Assembly (NCBI RefSeq): GCF_003994485.1
Contig: NZ_RZNJ01000009.1
Location: 1,284 to 63,377, forward strand
DNA: 62,094 bases
Direction: 5' to 3'
DNA from: Arsenicitalea aurantiaca
GTDB lineage: Bacteria; Pseudomonadota; Alphaproteobacteria; Rhizobiales; Devosiaceae
The notes beneath the pieces were generated by a model. The model was not told the origin of the DNA, ran no database searches, and saw only the letters and a list, made by a program, of their open reading frames with translations. Below, piece after piece: positions 1-8,214 of the stretch. How positions within the stretch are numbered: position 1 is the stretch's first letter; each line of letters begins with the position of its first letter. The translations under genes were made by a program, and so were the position numbers.

Positions 1-1
1 C

Positions 2-1135
2 GCGACGGTGTGGACCGAGAACGTCAACCTTGCGCTCGACATCGCGCCCCGGCTCAAGGCCGGGGTGGTGTGGATCAACGGCACCAATTTCTTCGATGCC
101 GGGGTGGGGTTCGGGGGCTATCGGGAGAGCGGCTATGGCCGCGAGGGCGGGCAGGAGGGCATGACCGCCTATCTGCGCCCGCGCTGGGAAGCGGCGCTGC
201 GGGCCGGACCCGATACTGCAGACGATGCCGGGGGCCCGGCGGCAGAGCCTGCCGATCCTCTGGCCCATAACGTGCCGGCTCCGGCCGCGTCCGGGCTCGA
301 CCGTACGGCCAAGCTCTATATCGGGGGCAGGCAGGTGCGGCCGGACGGGGGCTATTCCCGCCCGGTGCTCGGCCCGGACGGCGCCCTTGTGGGCGAGGTC
401 GGGGAGGCCAATCGCAAGGATGTGCGCAATGCGGTGGAAAAGGCGCGTCCCGCCGCTGCCGCCTGGGGCGCGGCGAGCGGGCATGCGCGCGCGCAGATCC
501 TCTACTTCCTTGCCGAGAACCTCGACTACCGGCGCGAGGAGTTCGCCCGGCGCCTCACCGCGCAGACCGGGGCGGATGCCGGGGCGGCGGAGGCCGAAGT
601 GACCGCCGCGATCGACCGGCTCTTCGTGTTCGCCGGCTGGGCCGACAAGTATGAGGGGGTGGTGCACAACCCGCCCATGCGCGCCGTCGCGGCGGCCATG
701 GTGGAGCCCCTGGGGGTGATCGGCATCGTCGCGCCGCGCCGCCAGCCGCTCCTCGGCGCAGTGGCGCTCCTCGCCCCGGCGCTCGCCATGGGCAATGCGG
801 CGGTGCTCGTGCCCTCCGACACCGCACCACTCTCGATGACCGATTTCTACCAGCTGCTCGAGACCTCCGACGTGCCCGGCGGCGTGCTCAACATCCTCAC
901 CGGCGATCCGATTGCGCTGGGGCGCACGCTCGCCGAGCATGACGGGGTCGAAGCCCTCTGGTATTGCGGCCCCCAAGCCGGCGTCGCCCCCCTCGAACGC
1001 GCCTCGACCGGCAACCTCAAACAGACCTGGACCGCACCCCAGGCCGACCTCTCCGACCCCGCCCGCTTCGAAACCCAATACCTCCTCCAAAAGGCAACCC
1101 AGATCAAAAATATCTGGATCCCATACGGAGCATGA
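2..1135 (+). CDS. Aldehyde dehydrogenase family protein with tandem ALDH domains (3' part)
   Basis: The gene enters from the left edge, so its start is missing. The first ~60 visible residues are the end of a normal ALDH domain (GGYRESGYGREGG, then the oligomerisation tail). A Pro/Ala/Asp-rich linker follows, then from about residue 100 a second ALDH-like domain that keeps the cofactor-binding half (LYIGG, EPLGVIGIVAP, GNAAVLVPS, NILTGD) but stops after it. The catalytic glutamate region and the active-site cysteine are not present; the end reads IKNIWIPYG. Rhizobial proteins of this two-domain build are known beside deoxyribonucleoside genes, where an aldehyde from deoxyribose breakdown is a plausible substrate (inference). 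The stop overlaps a possible deoA ATG by four bases, so translation is coupled. Confidence 0.85.
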   Translation, partial: ATVWTENVNLALDIAPRLKAGVVWINGTNFFDAGVGFGGYRESGYGREGGQEGMTAYLRPRWEAALRAGPDTADDAGGPAAEPADPLAHNVPAPAASGLDRTAKLYIGGRQVRPDGGYSRPVLGPDGALVGEVGEANRKDVRNAVEKARPAAAAWGAASGHARAQILYFLAENLDYRREEFARRLTAQTGADAGAAEAEVTAAIDRLFVFAGWADKYEGVVHNPPMRAVAAAMVEPLGVIGIVAPRRQPLLGAVALLAPALAMGNAAVLVPSDTAPLSMTDFYQLLETSDVPGGVLNILTGDPIALGRTLAEHDGVEALWYCGPQAGVAPLERASTGNLKQTWTAPQADLSDPARFETQYLLQKATQIKNIWIPYGA

Positions 1136-1137
1136 TA

Positions 1138-2484
1138 ATGGCCTTTCTCCCGCAGGAAATCATCGCAAGGAAGCGCGACGGCCACGTCCTCGCTGCCTCC
1201 GAGATCGCAGCCTTCATCGACGGCTTCGCCAAGGGCACGGTCTCAGACGCGCAGGCGGCGGCCTTTGCCATGGCGGTCTTCTTCAACGGCATGGAGATGG
1301 ACGAGCGGGTGGCCCTCACCCTCGCCATGCGCGACAGCGGCAGCGTGCTCGACTGGTCGAGCCTCGACGGACCCGTCGCCGACAAGCACTCCACCGGCGG
1401 CGTTGGAGACAATGTCTCGCTCATGCTGGCCCCCATCCTCGCGGCGTGCGGGGTCTACGTCCCCATGATCTCTGGGCGGGGCCTTGGCCATACCGGCGGT
1501 ACGCTCGACAAGTTCGATGCCATTCCGGGCTATCAGACGAGCCCGGACAATGCCCTCTTTTCGCGCGTCGTGCGCGAAGTGGGCTGCGCGATCATCGGCC
1601 AGACTGCCGATCTCGCCCCGGCGGACAAGGCCCTCTACGCGATCCGCGACGTGACCGGAACGGTCGAATCCATCCCGCTCATCACCGCCTCGATCCTCTC
1701 CAAGAAGCTTGCCGCGGGCCTCGGGGCGCTCGTGCTCGACGTCAAGTCCGGATCGGGTGCCTTCATGGCGACGCTCGAGCAATCCCGAGCCCTCGCCGAG
1801 AGCCTCGTGAGCGTGGCGAACGGGGCGGGCCTGCCGACGCGCGCGCTGCTCACCGACATGAATGAACCCCTCGCAAGCGCCGCCGGCAACGCCATCGAAA
1901 TGCAGAATGCAGTCGATTTCCTGACCGGCGCACATCGCGACCTGCGGCTCGCGGAGGTGACGCTGGCCCTGGCCGCCATGACGCTCGAGATGACCGGAAT
2001 TGCAGAAGACCCCTCCGCCGCCCGTACCATGGCCGAACGCGCCCTTGCGAGCGGACAGGCGATCGAGCGCTTTTCGGCAATGGTCGCGGCCCTCGGCGGG
2101 CCGGCCGATTTCGTCGAGAGATCAGGAACATACCTCGCAGCCTCGCCGATCGTCCGGGATATTGCGGCGGAGAGGCATGGTCATGTGGTCGCGATCGACA
2201 CCCGGGGTGTTGGCATGGCGGTCGTCGCGCTTGGCGGGGGGCGGCGGCTACCGACCGACAGGATCGACCACGCGGTCGGGTTCGACAGGCTTGCAGGCCT
2301 TGGCCAGACGCTCGAGCCTGGCATGCCACTGGCGCGCATCCATGCCCGGGACGAGGCGAGCGCCGAGGAAGCGGAACGCCGGCTGCGGGCGGCCTATCGT
2401 CTAGGGGAGACGCCGCCCGACCCCCATCCCCTCATTGCCGGGATGATCGGCCCGAGCATCGTCGACGCCGAGGAAAAGCCCTGA
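1138..2484 (+). CDS. deoA: Thymidine phosphorylase
   Basis: This enzyme cleaves thymidine or deoxyuridine with phosphate to the base and deoxyribose-1-phosphate in pyrimidine salvage. The 448 residues match the family length. The family phosphate and nucleoside loops are visible: [25 protein letters not shown], and [10 protein letters not shown]. The start is taken at the second ATG because GGAG lies seven bases upstream; the in-frame ATG six bases earlier overlaps the preceding stop and has no room for that ribosome binding site. It is followed by deoB with a TGATG overlap, so the dehydrogenase, deoA and deoB form one operon that feeds deoxyribose-1-phosphate straight to the next enzyme. Confidence 0.95.
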   Translation: MAFLPQEIIARKRDGHVLAASEIAAFIDGFAKGTVSDAQAAAFAMAVFFNGMEMDERVALTLAMRDSGSVLDWSSLDGPVADKHSTGGVGDNVSLMLAPILAACGVYVPMISGRGLGHTGGTLDKFDAIPGYQTSPDNALFSRVVREVGCAIIGQTADLAPADKALYAIRDVTGTVESIPLITASILSKKLAAGLGALVLDVKSGSGAFMATLEQSRALAESLVSVANGAGLPTRALLTDMNEPLASAAGNAIEMQNAVDFLTGAHRDLRLAEVTLALAAMTLEMTGIAEDPSAARTMAERALASGQAIERFSAMVAALGGPADFVERSGTYLAASPIVRDIAAERHGHVVAIDTRGVGMAVVALGGGRRLPTDRIDHAVGFDRLAGLGQTLEPGMPLARIHARDEASAEEAERRLRAAYRLGETPPDPHPLIAGMIGPSIVDAEEKP

Positions 2485-3701
2485 TGCCCCGCGCCATTCT
2501 CTGCATTCTCGACAGTGTCGGCATAGGCGGGGCGCCAGATGCCGCGGCCTATGGCGATGCGGGCGCCGATACGCTGGGCCATATCGCCGAAGCCTGCGCG
2601 GAGGGGCGCGGGGACCGTGAAGGGCTGAGGCGCGGGCCGCTCCAGCTGCCCAATCTCGATGCGCTGGGCTTGGGTGCGGCGGCAGGGCTTTCGAGCGGAC
2701 ACGTGCCCCCCGGGCTCTCGGATGCGGCGCGTGGCGGCCGGTTCGGGGTGGGGCGCGAGATTTCCAAGGGCAAGGACACCCCATCGGGCCATTGGGAGAT
2801 CGCAGGAGTGCCGGTGCCGTTCGAGTGGGGCTATTTCCCCAGGACCGAGCCGAGCTTTCCGGACGCGCTCGTCACGGCCTTCGTCGAGCAGGCCGGCCTG
2901 CCGGGGATACTGGGGGACAAGCACGCGTCAGGCACTGAAATCATTGATGAATTGGGCGCAGAGCACATCAGGACGGGCAAGCCGATCTGCTACACCTCTG
3001 TCGATTCCGTCTTCCAGATCGCGGCCCATGAGGAGCATTTCGGGCTCGACCGGCTCTACGAGATCTGCGAGATCGCCTTTGAGCTTACGGCGCCTCTGAA
3101 TATCGGCCGGGTGATCGCCAGACCCTTTGTCGGAGAGGCCTCGGGGAGCTTCAAAAGGACCGGAAACCGGCGGGATTTCGCGATTTCGCCGCCCGAGCCG
3201 ACGCTGCTCGACCGCGCCGCGGAAGCGGGGCGGCAGGTCTATGCGATCGGCAAGATCTCGGACATTTTCGCGGGTTCCGGAGTGACCCACAAGATGAAGG
3301 CGACGGGGCTGATGAGCCTCTTCGACCGGACCCTCGAGGCGATGCAAATTTCACCAAAAGGTACACTAATTGTAACGAACTTTGTCGACTTCGACAGCGA
3401 GTTCGGCCATCGCCGCGACGTGCCCGGTTATGCGGCCGCACTTGAGGCGTTCGACCGCCGGGTTCCCGAACTGATCGCGGCGATGGCCGAGGACGACCTC
3501 GTCGTATTCACCGCCGATCATGGCAACGATCCGACCTGGACCGGAACCGATCATACCCGCGAGCAGGTGCCGATCCTGATGTTTTCCCCAGCCCTGAGCC
3601 GGGGCGAGATTGGCATCCGCACCGGCTTGTCGGATATTGGCGAGACCGTCGCGCACTGGCTCGGGCTCGCGGCAGGGCGGCATGGCCGCAGCGTCCTCTA
3701 A
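2484..3701 (+). CDS. deoB: Phosphopentomutase
   Basis: Converts (deoxy)ribose-1-phosphate to the 5-phosphate, the step after DeoA. The 405-residue protein is an alkaline-phosphatase superfamily member. Metal ligands sit near the N-terminus ([14 protein letters not shown]) and in the C-terminal block [19 protein letters not shown]. The central segment [13 protein letters not shown] carries the nucleophilic threonine. The ATG overlaps the deoA stop by one base. The short spacing and shared strand with upp 56 bases downstream suggest a continuous salvage operon. Confidence 0.95.
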   Translation: MPRAILCILDSVGIGGAPDAAAYGDAGADTLGHIAEACAEGRGDREGLRRGPLQLPNLDALGLGAAAGLSSGHVPPGLSDAARGGRFGVGREISKGKDTPSGHWEIAGVPVPFEWGYFPRTEPSFPDALVTAFVEQAGLPGILGDKHASGTEIIDELGAEHIRTGKPICYTSVDSVFQIAAHEEHFGLDRLYEICEIAFELTAPLNIGRVIARPFVGEASGSFKRTGNRRDFAISPPEPTLLDRAAEAGRQVYAIGKISDIFAGSGVTHKMKATGLMSLFDRTLEAMQISPKGTLIVTNFVDFDSEFGHRRDVPGYAAALEAFDRRVPELIAAMAEDDLVVFTADHGNDPTWTGTDHTREQVPILMFSPALSRGEIGIRTGLSDIGETVAHWLGLAAGRHGRSVL

Positions 3702-3757
3702 GACAGGCATTCGCTGCCCCGACGGCCGGGCGGCATAACGGGCAAAATGGGGCATCA

Positions 3758-4387
3758 ATGCAGAACGTCACCGTCGTCGACCACCCGCTGATCCAGCACA
3801 AGCTGACCCTGATGCGCGACAGGGAAACCTCGATCGCCGGCTTCCGGCGGCTCTTGCGCGAGATCGCGCATCTGCTCTGCTACGAGGTCACGCGGGATCT
3901 CGAGCTCGAGATGATCCCGATCGAGACCCCGATGCAGCCGATGCAGTCCCCGACGCTGAAGGGCAAGAAGCTCGTCTTCGCCTCGATCCTGAGGGCCGGC
4001 AACGGGCTGCTCGAGGGCATGCTCGACCTCGTGCCGGCCGCGCGCGTCGCCCATATCGGGCTCTATCGGGACCACGACACGCTCCAGCCCATCGAATACT
4101 ATTTCAAGGCGCCGTCGAACCTCGAGGACCGGCTGATCATCGTCGTTGATCCGATGCTGGCGACGGCCAATTCGGCGATCGCTGCTGTCGAGAAGCTCAA
4201 GGAACGCGGGGCGGACAAGCTGCGCTTCCTCTGCCTGCTCGCCGCGCCCGAGGGCGTCGAGAAGTTCAGCCGCGCCCATCCCGACGTGCCGATCTTCACC
4301 GCCGCGATCGATGAGCACCTCAACGAGAAGGGCTACATCATTCCCGGCCTTGGGGATGCGGGCGACCGCATGTACGGGACGAAGTAG
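3758..4387 (+). CDS. upp: Uracil phosphoribosyltransferase
   Basis: Joins uracil and PRPP to give UMP, using the uracil released by nucleoside phosphorolysis. At 209 residues it has standard length. The PRPP-binding loop [12 protein letters not shown], the preceding [13 protein letters not shown] loop, and the uracil-binding end [12 protein letters not shown] are all present. It follows deoB on the same strand, giving a functional run from nucleoside cleavage to sugar-phosphate and base recycling. No strong terminator was seen between them. Confidence 0.95.
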   Translation: MQNVTVVDHPLIQHKLTLMRDRETSIAGFRRLLREIAHLLCYEVTRDLELEMIPIETPMQPMQSPTLKGKKLVFASILRAGNGLLEGMLDLVPAARVAHIGLYRDHDTLQPIEYYFKAPSNLEDRLIIVVDPMLATANSAIAAVEKLKERGADKLRFLCLLAAPEGVEKFSRAHPDVPIFTAAIDEHLNEKGYIIPGLGDAGDRMYGTK

Positions 4388-4398
4388 CGGCCGCTGCG

Positions 4399-5610
4399 AT
4401 GGCGCCCGCAAGCTTCGATACGATCGTGCTGGGCGCCGGCGCGGCGGGGATGATGTGCGCGATCCATGCTGCGGGGCGCGGCGGGCGCGTGCTCGTCATC
4501 GACCATGCCCGAGCGCCGGGTGAGAAGATCCGCATTTCGGGCGGCGGGCGGTGCAATTTCACCAATACCGGCACGAGTGCCAAGAGCTTCCTCTCCGGGA
4601 ACCCGCATTTCGCCAAATCGGCGCTCGGGCGCTATGGCGCTGCCGATTTCGTGCGGATGGTGGAGCGGCACACCATTCCCTATCACGAAAAGACGCTCGG
4701 CCAGCTCTTCTGCGACCGCTCGGCCAAGGACATCATCGCCATGCTGCTCGACGAGATGGCGGCGGTCGGGGTCGAGCTGCGGCTCGGCACGCGGCTCGAA
4801 ACGATCGCGCGCACCGAGGCGGGCTTTCAGATCGGGCTCGAAGGGGAGGGTGCGGGACCGGTCCGGGCTTCGCACTTCGTCGTTGCGAGCGGCGGCAAAT
4901 CCATTCCGAAAATGGGGGCGAGCGGGATCGGCTATCAGCTCGCCGAGCGCTTCGGGCTCGCCGTGACCGAAACGCGTCCGGGGCTCGTGCCGCTCACCTT
5001 CGGGGACGACGTGATGGCGGGGTTCCGCGATCTCGCCGGGGTCGCGGTGGATGCGCGCGTCTCCTGCGGCAAGACCGGCTTCGAGGAGGCGCTGCTCTTC
5101 ACCCATCGCGGGCTTTCGGGGCCGGCAATCCTCCAGATCTCCTCCTATTGGCGCGAGCGCCAGCCGATTTCGATCGCGCTTCTTCCCCAAGGGGACCTCG
5201 CCGACAGATTGCTGCGCGCCAAGCACGAGCAATCGCGCAAGGCAATCGGCACGGTCCTTGCCGAATTGCTGCCGCGCCGGCTCGCCAGCCATCTGGCGGA
5301 GGCCCATGGCTGGACCGGCCCGATCGGCGAGGCAACGGACAAGGGGCTGCGGGCCATTGCGGCCCGGCTCGGCCAGTGGAGGCTGCAGCCCACCGGCACC
5401 GAAGGCTACCGGACTGCGGAGGTGACGCTGGGCGGGGTCGGCACGGCAGGGCTCGATGCGCGGACCATGGAAGCCCGGAACGTGCCGGGCCTCTATTTCA
5501 TCGGGGAGGTGGTCGATGTCACCGGCTGGCTCGGCGGCTACAATTTCCAATGGGCCTGGTCGTCCGGCTGGGCAGCCGGAACCGCCATTGCCGAACGGGG
5601 CGCCCCCTGA
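4399..5610 (+). CDS. NAD(P)/FAD-dependent oxidoreductase, BaiN/HI0933 family
   Basis: A 403-residue flavoprotein of the HI0933 (also called aminoacetone oxidase or BaiN) family. The N-terminal dinucleotide-binding motif is VLGAGAAGMMCA, followed by the family signature ISGGGRCNFTN. The C-terminal FAD-binding block is GLYFIGEVVDVTGWLGGYN. The substrate is unknown for most family members. It starts 11 bases after upp, so cotranscription is likely, though a role in nucleoside salvage is not established. It ends directly against the opposing HAD gene, with no spacer between the two stops. Confidence 0.88.
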   Translation: MAPASFDTIVLGAGAAGMMCAIHAAGRGGRVLVIDHARAPGEKIRISGGGRCNFTNTGTSAKSFLSGNPHFAKSALGRYGAADFVRMVERHTIPYHEKTLGQLFCDRSAKDIIAMLLDEMAAVGVELRLGTRLETIARTEAGFQIGLEGEGAGPVRASHFVVASGGKSIPKMGASGIGYQLAERFGLAVTETRPGLVPLTFGDDVMAGFRDLAGVAVDARVSCGKTGFEEALLFTHRGLSGPAILQISSYWRERQPISIALLPQGDLADRLLRAKHEQSRKAIGTVLAELLPRRLASHLAEAHGWTGPIGEATDKGLRAIAARLGQWRLQPTGTEGYRTAEVTLGGVGTAGLDARTMEARNVPGLYFIGEVVDVTGWLGGYNFQWAWSSGWAAGTAIAERGAP

Positions 5611-6228
5611 TCAGCCTTCGAGCGGTAGGCCGTAGCTGATGAGCTCGGCCCTGAGGGCTGCGGGATCGGAGAAATGGATCGCGCTCATGCCTACGGCACG
5701 GGCGGAAACCACATTGGCTTCGTTGTCGTCGATGAAGACGCAGGATTCGGGGGCGAGGCCATAGCGCTCGCAAAAGAGCCGGAAGATGCGCGGATCGGGC
5801 TTCACCATCTTTTCGAGCCCCGAGACGACGACGCCGTCGAATTTTTCGAGGAAGGGCCAGTCCGGAAGCACCGAAACCCATTTCTCCCATGAGAAATTGG
5901 TGATGGCGAAAGTGGGGATTTCGGCGGCCACCAGCTCGTCGTGAATGGCGACGGTGCCGTCGATGAACCCGCCAATGGTCTCGCGCCAGCGCGTGTCATA
6001 GGCCGAAATCTCGCGCCAATAGCGCGGATGGCGGGTGATGAGCCGCGCAACACCTTCGGCATAGATGTCCCCGGCGTCGAATTCGAGGTTCCAGTCGAGC
6101 GTGCAGATCTGCTCGCCGAACCATTGCGCCTCCTCCTCGGTCTCGAAGAGCTTGCGGAAGAGATATTGGGGGTTCCAGTCGACGAAGACGCCGCCGAGAT
6201 CGAAAACGGGAACGAGCGGTTCGGACAT
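5611..6228 (-). CDS. HAD-superfamily hydrolase, YihX-like
   Basis: A 205-residue HAD phosphatase. Motif I is VFDLGGVFVDW, with glycine where many HAD enzymes have the second aspartate. This is the DLGxV form of the YihX/epoxide-hydrolase N-domain group, whose YihX member removes phosphate from glucose-1-phosphate. Motif II is the threonine in AITNFSWEK, motif III lysine lies in KMVKPDPRIF, and motif IV is CVFIDDNEANV. The actual substrate cannot be read from the sequence. It is convergent with the flavoprotein gene. Confidence 0.85.
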   Translation of the reverse strand: MSEPLVPVFDLGGVFVDWNPQYLFRKLFETEEEAQWFGEQICTLDWNLEFDAGDIYAEGVARLITRHPRYWREISAYDTRWRETIGGFIDGTVAIHDELVAAEIPTFAITNFSWEKWVSVLPDWPFLEKFDGVVVSGLEKMVKPDPRIFRLFCERYGLAPESCVFIDDNEANVVSARAVGMSAIHFSDPAALRAELISYGLPLEG

Positions 6229-6303
6229 GACGCGGCTTCCGGGGCTGGGTGCGGGTGCCCGGCTATCGCATGCGGTCCGCGCCGCGGCAAGCCCGGCCCG
6301 TGC

Positions 6304-6765
6304 TCAGCGCGGCGCGATGCTTTCGACGAGCGTGCGCGAGGTGACCTGATCGGTGGTGAAGGGCACGGTGTCGCCCAGCATGATCATAGGCGCGCAGGAG
6401 GGGGCGCAGGAGAGGCTCACGCGGTTCGCACCCTCGAAGACGGTGACGATATCGGTCTGGGCCTGGATCACCTGAATTGTGGTGTCTGCGATGGGATCGC
6501 CCGCATCGTTGAGGACGATGAGATTGGTCTGGCCGTAACTCTTGCCGGTCAGCACCAGCGTCTGGGGGTCCTGGATGGTGACGTCGGCGACCCCCGGATT
6601 GCCGATGATCACGGTCGAGGCCGGCGCATCGACCCTGAGCACACGGGCCATGTTGACCTTGACCGAGATCGGCATGGACTGCGCCATCGCCGCCGGCGCC
6701 TCGAAAAGCGGCAGGCCGAGCGGGAGGAGGATGGCGAGGGCAAGGGCGTGGCGCTTGAGCGGCAT
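6304..6765 (-). CDS. Stand-alone pilus assembly N-terminal domain protein (CpaC N-domain-like)
   Basis: This 153-residue exported protein has a signal peptide (hydrophobic LALAILLPLGLPL, cleavage near AMAQS). It also has one pilus-formation N-terminal domain like the start of CpaC secretins (VIIGNPGVADVTI, LVLTGKSYGQTNLIVLN). The secretin barrel domain is absent. It lies divergently from the pilin genes, so it probably belongs to the Tad locus, perhaps as a periplasmic partner of the secretin (inference). The start is the ATG directly before the signal peptide; the longer open frame upstream has no signal-like sequence. Two cysteines near residues 118-122 (CAPSC) could form a disulfide. Confidence 0.8.
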   Translation of the reverse strand: MPLKRHALALAILLPLGLPLFEAPAAMAQSMPISVKVNMARVLRVDAPASTVIIGNPGVADVTIQDPQTLVLTGKSYGQTNLIVLNDAGDPIADTTIQVIQAQTDIVTVFEGANRVSLSCAPSCAPMIMLGDTVPFTTDQVTSRTLVESIAPR

Positions 6766-6898
6766 GGACGTCCCGGGGGCTTGAATCTGCTCATCATCCT
6801 GACCGCGAATGGTGAACAATTGGCAAACGGGCCTGCAGGGGCGGGAGCGGCCTATACTTTGCGTCAACCAGATTGTCCGAATTGGTACGCTCGCCCAA

Positions 6899-6911
6899 CA
6901 AGTTAAACTTG
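6899..6911. promoter_or_regulatory. 13-base palindrome upstream of pilin genes
   Basis: CAAGTT-A-AACTTG is a perfect inverted repeat around a single central A. It lies in the divergent region between the orphan pilus-domain gene and the first Flp pilin, so it could be an operator. The binding protein is unknown. Confidence 0.3.
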
Positions 6912-6982
6912 CAACGAACGGCTTAGAGATCCGGTAAGCATATGAAAGTGAAGCGTTTTTCGGCCTCGAGGGGCCAGTTCCT

Positions 6983-6997
6983 TTAACGCTTATTCAA
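6983..6997 (+). promoter_or_regulatory. CtrA-like site TTAA-N7-TCAA before the first Flp pilin
   Basis: The cell-cycle regulator CtrA binds TTAA-N7-TTAA in alphaproteobacteria and controls pilin transcription in Caulobacter. This sequence differs from that consensus at one position and lies about 85 bases before the pilin ATG. A similar one-mismatch site precedes cpaB. A short degenerate motif like this can occur by chance. Confidence 0.4.
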
Positions 6998-7081
6998 GAT
7001 GTGCGCCGTAGTTTGGCCCCAAGTTCGATGAGTGACGGATCGAACGATGTGTCACCAGAGTGATTGTGCAAGGAGCCTAGA

Positions 7082-7273
7082 ATGACCAAGTTCACCAAGT
7101 TTCTGAAGGACGAGTCCGGCGCGACCGCCATCGAATATGGCCTGATCGCCGCCCTGATCGCCGTGGCGATCATTGCAGCGGTATCCATCCTTGGCGGTGG
7201 TCTCCGCGAGACCTTTGAGAGCATCAATACCGAGCTCGGCTTCGAAGCGGACACGCCTCCGGTAGGCGAGTAA
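7082..7273 (+). CDS. Flp/Fap-type IVb pilin, copy 1
   Basis: A 63-residue pilin, the expected major subunit of the Tad pilus. The prepilin site reads DESG/ATAIEYGLIAA, with cleavage after the glycine by CpaA and the conserved Glu and Tyr that follow. One hydrophobic helix (LIAALIAVAIIAAVSIL) forms the filament core. The short C-terminal part is acidic and ends in a small Pro/Gly tail. The ATG is fixed by AGGAG six bases upstream. A strong hairpin follows, which would allow more transcript of this gene than of the downstream assembly genes. Confidence 0.92.
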   Translation: MTKFTKFLKDESGATAIEYGLIAALIAVAIIAAVSILGGGLRETFESINTELGFEADTPPVGE

Positions 7274-7286
7274 TCTATCAAACAGC

Positions 7287-7316
7287 GGAAGGGCCCTGAG
7301 CACTCAGGGCCCTTCC
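7287..7316 (+). terminator. Hairpin after the first pilin gene
   Basis: A perfect 14-base stem (GGAAGGGCCCTGAG against its complement) encloses a two-base gap, followed by TTCG rather than a full T-run. It may be a partial terminator or an mRNA-stabilising 3' structure that lets pilin mRNA accumulate above the rest of the operon. Confidence 0.6.
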
Positions 7317-7391
7317 TTCGACCTACCAAGATGAAGTTGGCTATTGGTGCGCGTTCCCCGCGTGAACGCATTTTGAGCAAGGTGAACCAGG

Positions 7392-7583
7392 ATGATCGAC
7401 GGCAAGTCTAGATCCCTGGTGCAGGACCAGTCTGGCGCCACCGCAATCGAGTACGCGCTGATCGCTTCGCTGCTCTCGATCGTCATCCTCGGCGCAGTGT
7501 TCGTGCTCGGCAACGGGCTTGCCGGCACCTATGAAATGGTGCGTGACGAAGTCGTGGCGGTCACGCCCGCGCCCGGGCAGTGA
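7392..7583 (+). CDS. Flp/Fap-type IVb pilin, copy 2
   Basis: A second 63-residue pilin with the processing site DQSG/ATAIEYALIASL and a hydrophobic helix LIASLLSIVILGAVFVL. It has a different leader and tail (VTPAPGQ) from copy 1, so it is not a recent duplication. It may be a minor subunit or an alternative pilin. Its stop overlaps the first possible start of cpaA (GTGA). Confidence 0.9.
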   Translation: MIDGKSRSLVQDQSGATAIEYALIASLLSIVILGAVFVLGNGLAGTYEMVRDEVVAVTPAPGQ

Positions 7584-8092
7584 CCCCGATGGTGTCCGCT
7601 GCGCTTCTCCTTTTTTTTCCCCTGGTGATGGCGTTCGCCGCCTCGTCCGATCTTCTCACCATGCGGATCTCCAACCGGCTCGTGCTGCTGCTCGTCGTCG
7701 GTTTCTTCCCCGTGGCGCTCGTTGTCGGCATGCCGTTCGGCGAGATCGGGCTGCATGTGCTTGCCGGACTTGCCGTGCTGGCGCTCACCTTCGGGCTTTT
7801 CTCGATGGGCTGGATCGGGGGCGGGGACGCCAAGCTGGCCGCGGCTACCGCGCTCTGGCTCGGCTTTTCGGGCACGGCGGCCTATCTCCTCTATGCTGCG
7901 GTCTTCGGGGGAGTACTGACCCTCATCCTGTTGCGTCTGCGCACGCTACCGCTCACCCCCTTCATTGCCCGGCATGACTGGATCGCGCGTCTTCACGACA
8001 GGGCGACCGGCGTGCCCTATGGCATCGCGCTCGCGATCGCGGCGATGATGGTCTATTCCCAGACGGCGATCTTCGCCGGGCTTTCGGCCTGA
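7580..8092 (+). CDS. cpaA: Prepilin peptidase CpaA/TadV
   Basis: Membrane aspartyl protease that cleaves the leader from Flp pilins. The 170 residues carry both catalytic aspartates of the family: one in SSDLLTMRISNRL near residue 24 and one in the GxGD-type motif GGGDAKLAAA near residue 77. Several hydrophobic segments span the membrane. There is no N-methylation domain, as is normal for the short CpaA type. The start may be the GTG overlapping the pilin stop or the ATG three codons later; neither has a strong ribosome binding site. Confidence 0.9.
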   Translation: MTPMVSAALLLFFPLVMAFAASSDLLTMRISNRLVLLLVVGFFPVALVVGMPFGEIGLHVLAGLAVLALTFGLFSMGWIGGGDAKLAAATALWLGFSGTAAYLLYAAVFGGVLTLILLRLRTLPLTPFIARHDWIARLHDRATGVPYGIALAIAAMMVYSQTAIFAGLSA

Positions 8093-8129
8093 GGCTCACC
8101 AAGCCTTAACCCTTTCTGCAAAGCTCCGA

Positions 8130-8144
8130 TTAACCAAACCTTGA
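8130..8144 (+). promoter_or_regulatory. CtrA-like site TTAA-N7-TTGA before cpaB
   Basis: It lies in the 122-base gap between cpaA and cpaB and differs at one position from the CtrA consensus TTAA-N7-TTAA. With the site before the pilin genes it suggests cell-cycle control of pilus assembly. This is motif matching only. Confidence 0.35.
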
Positions 8145-8214
8145 CCGTTTGCGCCCCATTATCGGGACGTTGAGGCTCGGGCCATCGCGCCCATAGCCGG
8201 TCGGAGTTCGGTTG

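Larger units (their letters stand above)
6766..7081. other. Intergenic region before the Flp pilin genes
   Basis: No gene is seen in this stretch of about 316 bases between two divergent pilus genes. It holds a perfect 13-base palindrome centred near 6905 and a CtrA-like half-site pair (listed separately). A good ribosome binding site, AGGAG, ends six bases before the first pilin ATG. It most likely holds the promoters of both genes. Confidence 0.6.
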
